Under the pieces are notes generated by a model. It did not search any database and was not told the DNA's origin. It saw only the letters and a program-made list of their open reading frames with translations. Source: Karstenula rhodostoma CBS 690.94 (lineage: Eukaryota; Ascomycota; Dothideomycetes; Pleosporales; Didymosphaeriaceae). Taken from it: a stretch of DNA of 64,000 nucleotides. The stretch spans positions 878,198-942,197 of the forward strand of contig MU001500.1 of NCBI GenBank assembly GCA_010093485.1, in the 5' to 3' direction. Below are positions 56,752 to 64,000 of the stretch, one piece after another (the first letter of the stretch is position 1; every line of letters starts with the position of its first letter). The position numbers and the translations under genes were made by a program.

Positions 56752-58304
56752 ATGCCGCAATACGCCAACCCCTACGTGGCCACCAAGGACGCCGACCTGC
56801 TCTCCGAAGCCTTCGCCCGCACCGAAGACGCCCGGGATCCTCTGAGCAAGCTACGCGTCGAGTTTGTCATCCCAACAAAGGGCGATTTGCGCAACAAAAG
56901 ATACGGCCCGCTAGAGAAAAACACACGAGGCGCAGGCCATGTCTCGCCAAACGACGACAACGAGGAATCCATATACCTGTGTGGAAACTCCCTCGGCTTG
57001 CAACCCCGCCGTACGCGCGAGTATGTAAACCGTTATCTGGACACTTGGGCCTCAAAGGGCGTCTTCGGCCACTTCAAGCCACTCGACGGTGGCCATCCGC
57101 CGTGGCTGGACCTCGACGATGCGCTCAAGGAACAGACGGCCAAGATCGTCGGCGCTCTTCCCAGCGAGGTGGTCGTCATGGAGACACTGACGGCCAATCT
57201 GCACCTGCTCATGTCGAGCTTTTACAAGCCGACGTCTGAACGCTACAAGATCATCATCGAAGGAAAGGCCTTTCCCAGTGACCATGTGAGTATATGCACT
57301 TCGCCGCGATATGCCATGCAACGCTCACACACCACCAGTACGCCGCCCAGTCGCAGCTCGCCCACCACAACATCCCCTCCTCCGCCCTTATCACCATCAC
57401 ACCACCCTCTGACGACTCTCCGTACCTCACCACCGAGCATATCCTCTCCGTCATCTCCCAACACAACGCCAGCACCGCTCTCGTCCTCCTGCCGGGCATT
57501 CAGTTCTACTCGGGCCAATTTTTCGACATCGAGCTCATAACACGGCACTGCCACAGCCTGGGCATCATCGTCGGCTGGGACCTTGCACATGCAGTCGGCA
57601 ACGTGCCCGTCAAGCTGCACGATTGGAACGTCGACTTCGCCGCATGGTGCAACTACAAGTACATGAACGGCGGGCCCGGTGTCATCGGTGGGCTATTCGT
57701 ACACGACAACCACGGCAAGGTCGAGAAAGCCCAGGTTGTCGGCAACGCAGAGCACAACAATCACACACAACTTCACTACCGCCCACGTCTGAGCGGCTGG
57801 TGGGGCAGCGACAAAAGCAGTCGCTTCCGCATGGAGAATGAATTTGTTCCCATTCCAGGTGCAAGCGGTTTTCAGCTGAGCAACCCTAGCGCTTTGGACA
57901 TGACGTCTGTTATGGCCAGTCTGGATGTCTTCTCTCTGACTTCCATGGAAGCGCTCCGTGCGCGGAGTCTGCGCCTCACCGCATACCTTGAACAGAGACT
58001 CCTGCGGTATGACAACAAGACGCCACCGTACAAGATCATAACACCTGCCAACCCCTTCGAGCGGGGCGCACAGATCAGTGTACTACTGAATCCAGGTCTT
58101 CTCGATCATGTTCTGCATTACATTGAGAAACACGGCGTGGTCGTCGACGAGCGGAAACCAGACGTCTTGCGTGTGGCGCCCACTCCGCTATACAATTCGT
58201 TTTGGGACGTCCATCGCTTCATTGTGATTTTCCAGGAAGGATGCCGCAGAGCCATTGCACGACAGGGTAATGCATCCGGAAAGACGCCCAACGGCGCTGC
58301 CTAA
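56752..58304 (+). CDS. BNA5: kynureninase
   Basis: Exons 56752-57285 and 57339-58304, joined over a 53-nt intron (GTGAGT...CCAG, phase 0), encode 499 aa. Family blocks: [63 protein letters not shown] and the PLP lysine in [10 protein letters not shown] (Lys about 285), then [11 protein letters not shown] and [15 protein letters not shown]. The enzyme cleaves kynurenine and 3-hydroxykynurenine to anthranilate or 3-hydroxyanthranilate plus alanine, in the tryptophan-to-NAD route, in the cytosol. No other pathway gene is in the window. Confidence 0.96.
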
Positions 58305-59297
58305 TCTGTAAGACCTCAGGCCGGGACCTCGACTTTGGCTATATTCACTGGTCTATACCACTCGAGTATGTTGTACATGTAGGCCAGTATCTTCGTAGTT
58401 TGTTCTGCGACTTTTTCGTTTCTGTGACATCACATATACCCAGGCAAAAGTTTAGGTGGCAGCACACCGACTATAATTATTGTTTAATACACTCCTCAAC
58501 CATACTTCGCATCATATGTTTGCCTAACTCCGGCTTCTTCATCCATGCCTACGACTATTGCATCAACATTGCGCTCCGGCACCGCACTGACTGATGCACA
58601 AACGCGATGACGCGGCTAGTACGAGATTACTAGCATCGGGTATATATACCTAGACTTATACGCTTACTTCTACAACCATATCCTCTTAGCCTCTCACCTC
58701 GGTTCCAGCACGAATATCTATACCCCAACCAATCTCGCCATCCTTTGCCACGCCAGCCTTGGTAGAGGGCATCGTACTTTACGCAAACCGAATTGTCGAG
58801 GTAACGGTGGTCTCGTGATACTTTTGTGTGCGTGTTGTGCTGAGATGTCCCTAAGCTGGTACCACTGGCAACGATATCTTTACCGAGTCAGTTCACTGCT
58901 GTGCTCCGTAGGAACTGTAGTATCTCGTAGTACGGAGTGGCACTAGGCATATCCTAGCATGTAACGTGGTATCCACACGGCTCAATGGTTTTACTCGTGT
59001 TACGAGGACACTGTTTCCTTCGCTCGTGATAAATGCGGTTTCTCCGCCACTTCAGCACACAGCTCCAATATATCTGCGCAAGGCGTATCTTGGACGTACC
59101 TGAAAAGATTAGTGGAGGTATGAGGAGCTACATGCCAGGTTTGTGGTGTTCTGCAACGTAGTAGACTTTTCGCTAACGCGCAGGTACAGACACTCCACTC
59201 TGTTGACTCTTGTGCCTCCAGCGTTCTTGATCGCAAGACGTTCGTCCGCAATCTCCACAACGAGTTCGCTGTATCATTGCGTGTCCGCATAGTACAA
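58305..59297. other. intergenic; possible upstream coding of the next gene
   Basis: From about 59119 the frame of the next gene is open upstream of its first ATG (...VQTLHSVDSCASSVLDRKTF...), so a missing 5' exon may end near here; GCGCAG at about 59181 could be an acceptor. The first 800 bp show nothing recognisable. Confidence 0.35.
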
Positions 59298-59738
59298 ATG
59301 GTGGCGTGTAGAGTTGAGGAACTCTCGGCATCCACGGAGACCATGCAGAGTCCCAGAACCGTGGGAGAAATACCTGCAACGCCAACCAGCCTTGTAGCAA
59401 CGCTCCGAAGCTCGCTAGATCCAACGATAGCCACGCAATCCACGTTGGTCGAGCCTTACAGCAGCACATCGCAAAATTCTTTGCCAACATTGACCCCTGA
59501 GAGTCGAGAAGTGTTGTCAACTGGATCATGGATCGGACTATGTGTTGGGGTTTCCATCGGGGTGTTGTTGATCGTCAGTGTGGCAGTCCTATTTACCTTG
59601 CGCAGACGCCGAAAACACAAGGACGCCAAAGAGAGATATAGAGGGCACGTGTACCCTCTCAAGTGTATTTTTGACGAAATAAGGGTGCATAATTTGTTAG
59701 ACTTATCCAGGTATAGAGGGCTGCCGAGCCTGACCTGA
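59298..59738 (+). CDS. putative single-pass membrane protein, Ser/Thr-rich, 5' end unresolved
   Basis: The frame from the ATG at 59298 encodes 146 aa: a Ser/Thr/Pro-rich stalk (SASTETMQSPRT, SSTSQNSLPTLTPES), one membrane helix (WIGLCVGVSIGVLLIVSVAV) and an immediate basic stop-transfer (RRRRKHK) with a short cytosolic tail. The plan matches fungal wall-sensor-like or WSC/Mid2-like proteins. A signal peptide is missing, and the frame is open back to about 59119, so an upstream exon probably carries the N-terminus. The C-terminal end after GHVYPLK looks less like coding and might be read-through of an unspliced intron. Confidence 0.45.
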   Translation: MVACRVEELSASTETMQSPRTVGEIPATPTSLVATLRSSLDPTIATQSTLVEPYSSTSQNSLPTLTPESREVLSTGSWIGLCVGVSIGVLLIVSVAVLFTLRRRRKHKDAKERYRGHVYPLKCIFDEIRVHNLLDLSRYRGLPSLT

Positions 59739-60303
59739 ACACTTACTGGATCACAAGAAGGTTGGGTGGTATGAAGACATGGACGAATCTTACGAGGCGA
59801 GATATGAAATATGGAGCGGTAGTGTCTAATGAGAGTTTCACGGGTCTGCGAAGAGTTGCGGCCTGACTGAATTCTGGGAGGTGGGGAGGACTCACGGCAA
59901 GCCACCGTCTCACGACAGACCAGTCCACATCTTGCTTTCGCGGAGCTTTGTCAGAGCAGATGTAACTTCTGTCCAATCACTTTGGAGTGTTTCAATTAGT
60001 ATTTCCTCTCCACGTACATGTTTTCGAAAGGTTGGGGTTGCGCATGCAGAACAGGGTGTTCGCGCTAAATTAGCCCAGCCCCGGCTCGCGGTTTAAGTGC
60101 ACGGGCCGCCCAACCTCGCAAAGGACGAACACCAGCCACCTCAATCTTCCTGCCATCATGATAACCACAAGGCGCGTCGCCACCATGTACAGTATAAGAT
60201 TCCAACCCTTGCATCAGGGAATATCTGTTCTCTACGGCTCTCGATTGATATTGCCGTTCTACTCCTTGCTTCACGCTCACGACCCTCCTTAACATCTTCC
60301 ACC
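59739..60303. other. intergenic, no gene seen
   Basis: This is the presumed promoter of the secreted protein gene. A plus-strand frame is open from 60097 into the gene, but lacks a signal peptide and is rejected as the start. Confidence 0.4.
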
Positions 60304-60840
60304 ATGCAGCTTACATCGCTCATCACCCTACTGCTCTCAACACTGGCCTCTGGTCTACCCTTGGAGGGCGCGCTGAACCGCCATCTGGCACCACGCTCAA
60401 AAACTTATGCAGTTGTCAATGTAGATGGCGGCTCGTCAACAGCAGCACAACAGGGGACGATTACCATAATCGATGATCAAACCAAAACCGTCCAAGTCAC
60501 GAATGCTGCCTCTACAATCACCACCACGGACGTACTGACAGCTACCGTTGCACCTGCTCCGACGCCGACAAGCTCGACGGACTCCATTAATTCCATTAGC
60601 TCGAGCGAGTCGAGCAGTGGACCTGAAAGCTCAAGTACCAGTTCGTCCGCACCGTCAACTTCGACCCAAATTTCAACTATTCCTACGGCTACGCCCACGT
60701 CGCCGACCGCCACCCAATCAGAGCAAAATCCAGGAACGAGTTTGGTCACGGTGACCATTACGGAAGGTCCTGCACCAACCGAATGGTACGATAACGGGCT
60801 CTGGCACACGAGATACCCTATCAAGACAAGGTGGGAGTAA
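60304..60840 (+). CDS. small secreted Ser/Thr-rich protein
   Basis: A single exon encodes 178 aa. The signal peptide is MQLTSLITLLLSTLASGLPL, with a possible dibasic-type propeptide site after NRHLAPRSK. A short conserved-looking piece follows (YAVVNVDGGSS, TITIIDDQTKTVQVTN), then a Ser/Thr/Pro-rich tract expected to be O-glycosylated, then a distinct C-terminus (TEWYDNGLWHTRYPIKTRWE) with aromatic residues and no GPI signal. It has no cysteine in the mature part. It is most likely a wall-associated or released glycoprotein. The function is unknown; small secreted size alone is not evidence of an effector. Confidence 0.75.
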   Translation: MQLTSLITLLLSTLASGLPLEGALNRHLAPRSKTYAVVNVDGGSSTAAQQGTITIIDDQTKTVQVTNAASTITTTDVLTATVAPAPTPTSSTDSINSISSSESSSGPESSSTSSSAPSTSTQISTIPTATPTSPTATQSEQNPGTSLVTVTITEGPAPTEWYDNGLWHTRYPIKTRWE

Positions 60841-61300
60841 CTCGGCTCCTCTCAGCCACGCAATCTGGTGCTCTTACACAGAGGCTGGCGATGGAAATGT
60901 CGGGATGTGCTTTTCTAGAACATATTTGAAACGGGTGGTTTGAAAGAGCAAAGTGTGGTTTCAAGGAGTAAGGTATAGTTCCAGGATGAGATATGGATGT
61001 ACGACTCGATGCATCTGGACGGCGTTTGTCATGATAATGCAGTGCGCAAGAACATGGGCTGGAGTAATAATCTTAGTATAGCAACATAGACCAGTTAGGA
61101 ACATTACTATGTAGATTTGCGGGACCTCTTCGCACATCGTTAGTTGATAGCTTGTGCCGATCCGCTCATATCAACTCGGCCAACTGAGCCGCTGCTTTGG
61201 TCTCTGCCTCTTACCCTGACCCGCACCGAGTGTGGAGGGGGTGGGGATGATCTTGGATATGTCAGTTGGGTGGTATCTCGCGTGTAAACACCCACCCAGG

Positions 61301-61377
61301 AGGTTCGGGTGCGTAGCGTGGTAGGGATGAGGTAAGGGTGATCGGACCTCTGTATGATCTTTTACGCACCCGAACCT
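61301..61377. repeat. perfect 15-bp inverted repeat with 47-bp spacer
   Basis: The left arm AGGTTCGGGTGCGTA (61301-61315) is exactly complementary to the right arm TACGCACCCGAACCT (61363-61377). It could form a hairpin, bind a dimeric regulator, or be the remnant ends of a small mobile element. Confidence 0.7.
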
Positions 61378-61826
61378 GCCAGGAAGGCACCGTGGGTGTA
61401 TGCACGACTGAAGTTTACCTGACTAGGGAAAGCGCTGCCCGCCACGTCGTTGCTCCCCACACTCCTTCTTTCCCCATAGTAATTCCTTATACCTCGAGGC
61501 TGAGATGTTTCACCGATGTGAAATTTTTCCATTTCGTACTGTGGAGTGCAGAGCGGCTATTGTTTTCCGAAAGCCTTCTATAGTGTGCCGACACGTCGGT
61601 TTAGAACCCTGTAGCGTAAATCTTACGCCTTACCTTTGAGGGTATTAATTGCAGAGTTTTGATTAGTGGAGCTGCGATTTGCAATAAAATCACCTATTAT
61701 AAGGAGAAAACGCGCTACAGGGATCCAACCCAACGTGCAAAGACGTCACTCGGGTTAGCATTCTCCCGCAAGCGTTAAGAAAAGGCTCGGCAGCGAGTTC
61801 CCCACACGGGACATGTGCAGATCTTA

Positions 61827-61840
61827 CCCCGGAACCCCGG
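61827..61840. promoter_or_regulatory. tandem CreA-type sites upstream of the permease
   Basis: CCCCGG occurs at 61827-61832 and 61835-61840, each the reverse complement of the SYGGRG consensus of the carbon-catabolite repressor CreA/Cre1. Paired sites are the effective arrangement in Aspergillus. They lie about 190 bp before the permease ATG. Confidence 0.45.
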
Positions 61841-62029
61841 AGTAAAGCGCACATGGGAAGACGGTGTGGTACTGGATGGGATGCCAGCCACAAATTGCTG
61901 GGACACCGGATGGCTTATACGTACTCACTGCAAGCGACATAGCAACTGTACAACCTAGACGTAACGACCACCCAGGGAAGCTTGAGACTCCTTCAGACTG
62001 CTGCTGGACGTTGTCCTCAAGGCGCCATC

Positions 62030-63909
62030 ATGACTGGATTTGCTCGCGCAAAGGAGGACAGGCCTACCCCGCCGGAAGTCGTAAGTCTGCCCACCTTATA
62101 CCGATGAGCCTTCACCAACAAGTAGGTTCCTAGTATAACTGGCGGGTGTATACCATGGCACTAGTGATCAGCATGGGCGTCCTGACGTATGGCTACGACT
62201 CTTCGTTTATTGGCACGACGATCACACAAAAGAGCTTTCGGCGTGATTTTGGCATGGATAAGATGAGCAAGAAAGAATTGAACGACGTGTCGTCAAACCT
62301 CACCTCGATTTGTTAGTCTTCAGCCCTTCCCAAGGTGGAGGTAAGTGTTAATTATCGTGTAGACTCGGCTGGCGGTTTCTTCGGAGCCCTATTTGCCTTC
62401 TTCTCACTGGAGCTTCTCGGTCGCCGCTGGACCGTCATTCTGTCAGATATCGTCTTCATAGTCGGAGCCCTTTTCTGCACAGTGGGAACAGTCCCGTCCA
62501 AGTCCCTTGGCCTCATCTACGCAGGCCGTCTTCTTACCGGCCTCGGTGTCGGGGGCATCGCAGCAGTATCACCAATTTATATCGCCGAGATCTCTCCACC
62601 AGCTATCCGCGGCAGATTGACAGGTTTCTTCGAATCGTTCTATCAAACTGGGGCCGTAATTGGGTTCTGGATCAATTATGGGATTGTGCATAATCTAGAC
62701 ACGAACGACTCCAACGCGTGGCGGATTCCTATGGCTGTTCAACTGATCCCGGCGGGAATTCTTGCGCTCATGGCGCCGATATTGAAGGAGAGCCCTACGT
62801 GGCTGCTCAAGCGTGGCCGCGAAGAGGAAGCGTACCAGGTGTACAGCTTCATTCGCAAGCTACCGGCTGACCATGAGTATATCGCCGAAGATGTGCACTT
62901 CATTAAGGAAGGGATCGCAAAGGAACGCGCAGCTCTTGTGGGCTCGGCCAACGCCACATTGGGCCAGGTAATGAAAGGTGCCGCAAAAGAGGCTTCGCTG
63001 AAGGGTATGCGGAACCGCTTCTTGCTCGTATTCCTCATGTTCATGTGGCAGGCATGGTCTGGCGCCGCAGCCATCAACTGTAAGTGCACCCTGGAACATC
63101 ACCATCCTGCTGCACACCATGACCGACCAATCGCGCAGACTACTCGCCGACAATCTTTACTTCGATTGGCCTGACAGACGTTACGCTCTGGACCGGTATA
63201 TATGGCGTCATCAAAGCTGCGGGATCCATCGTTTTCTTCACTTGGTTCATCGACAAGTTCGGACGAAAGTGGCCATGGATCATATCATCCCTTGCCTGCG
63301 CCTTTTGCCAGTACTATCTCGCAGTCTACATTGCAGTCGGACATCCGATGACTGGCGTTCCGCAATCGGCGTCAACTATTGCGGGCGGCAAGGGAGCGAC
63401 AGCAATGATCATGATCTTTGGCGCGGCGTGGTCTGTAAGTCACTTTGTATTCACTCTCCTCCAGCCCAAGCTAATGGGGAAAATTCAGTTTGGGGCCAAT
63501 GGTCTCCCGTGGATCATCTCGGCTGAGATATTTCCTTCTTCTTTAAGGTCTATATCTGGGGTGAGTACTACAGCAGAACTATGGTAGTATCGAGAGCTAA
63601 TCACACCGTTAGCCTTTTGCGGCCATGAGCGTCTGGCTTTGGACGTATGTGGTCACGAGAGCGTTGCCCAGCATGTATACGTCTATGGGGTGGGGCGTGT
63701 ATGTGTTCTTCGCCACGTGCTTGGTTTGTGCGAGCATCTATGCCTTTGTCTTCATTCACGAGACGAAAGGGCTGCGTGTCGATCAAATGGATGAGCTCTT
63801 CGGCTTCGAGAGCCAGCACCAGGTAGGTGCACCGGTGGCTAAAGCTGTTGCGGAGGACGATGATGGCGAGGCGACGAAGGCAGGGGTTGTCCGAAAGGAG
63901 GTTGTGTGA
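62030..63909 (+). CDS. MFS sugar/quinate-type permease
   Basis: Six exons (62030-62080, 62134-62311, 62363-63079, 63139-63434, 63489-63560, 63613-63909) encode 536 aa; all five introns are 51-59 nt and keep phase. Two of them resolve in-frame stops (acceptor CCTAG at 62133; donor GTTAGT at 62312). Sugar-porter motifs: YTMALVISMGVLTYGYDSSF (TM1), LLGRRW, GRLLTGLGVGGIAAVSPIYI, ESPTWLLKRGREEEA, FIDKFGRKWPW, and after the last splices LPWIISAEIFPSSLR and IHETKGLRVDQMDELF. Twelve membrane helices are expected. The group includes quinate permeases and hexose/lactose transporters of moulds; the substrate is not certain. Tandem CreA-type boxes lie upstream. Confidence 0.93.
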
Positions 63910-64000
63910 TTTGAGTATGTAGTCAAATCTCAATGTAGCGACGGTAGTCTCAACAGATGTGCAAAAGCGCGCGAAGAGTCAACAATCGGTTTGGAAATTG

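Larger units (their letters stand above)
60841..62029. other. 1.2-kb region upstream of the permease
   Basis: It has no gene. It holds a perfect 15-bp inverted repeat (61301-61377) and tandem CCCCGG boxes (61827-61840), listed separately. Confidence 0.45.

Noticed and set aside
60097..60303. Upstream extension of the secreted protein
   Set aside because: It would hide the clear signal peptide at 60304 and has no protein-like content.

Overview
The window is nuclear DNA of a filamentous ascomycete (Pezizomycotina). Three things point there. Genes are compact and carry short introns of about 44-66 nt (a few reach 90-190 nt) with GT..AG ends and CTNAY-like branch sites. Core eukaryotic proteins are present (DNA polymerase alpha, Nic96, RCC1, Rpb10, Nan1/Utp17, Med27). 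So are typical mould genes: a Zn2Cys6 regulator with an AflR-like C-terminus, a Baeyer-Villiger monooxygenase, a quinate/sugar MFS permease and GPI-type wall proteins. Class level, perhaps Dothideomycetes, is only a guess. I found no tRNA or rRNA gene, CRISPR array or intact transposon.

Layout. 0-8.7 kb: an rtf2 homologue, a MYND-finger protein, an S6K/Psk1-like AGC kinase, a doubtful small ORF and a secreted chitin deacetylase with two chitin-binding modules. 8.7-11.2 kb is a gene-poor gap. 11.2-20 kb: a PLC-X phosphodiesterase, NAN1/UTP17 divergent from RPB10, and a kelch protein. 20-30 kb: an ADCK2/Cqd1-type mitochondrial UbiB-family protein, a Baeyer-Villiger monooxygenase, a damaged or oddly spliced F-box-like gene and the Ran exchange factor RCC1. 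30-38 kb is an accessory-looking block: secreted 5'-nucleotidase-family phosphoesterase, capsule-type glycosyltransferase, Asp-nucleophile alpha/beta hydrolase, AflR-like regulator and a PARG-like protein. 38-44 kb: NIC96, a tryptophan-rich unknown protein and MED27. 44-46 kb: two Ser/Thr-rich surface proteins. 46.8-52.3 kb: REX2 (oligoribonuclease) divergent from POL1. 52-58.3 kb: an HSL-type hydrolase, a multi-pass membrane protein, ISA2 and kynureninase. 58.3-64 kb: two Ser/Thr-rich cell-surface or secreted candidates and a six-exon MFS permease.

Most of the window is housekeeping: replication (POL1, rtf2), nuclear transport (NIC96, RCC1), transcription and ribosome biogenesis (RPB10, NAN1, MED27) and mitochondrial functions (ISA2, ADCK2, REX2). 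The REX2-POL1 intergenic region carries a cluster of ACGCG elements like an MBF cell-cycle promoter. The permease has a tandem pair of CreA-type sites upstream. I did not find a convincing new multi-gene system. The best leads are the F-box-like gene with unusual splicing, candidate GC-AG introns, the stop-free 66-nt intron in RCC1, the AflR-like regulator without a biosynthetic backbone gene, and a 15-bp perfect inverted repeat at 61.3 kb. Exon borders were worked out by hand from reading frame, phase and splice signals, without RNA evidence or database searches.
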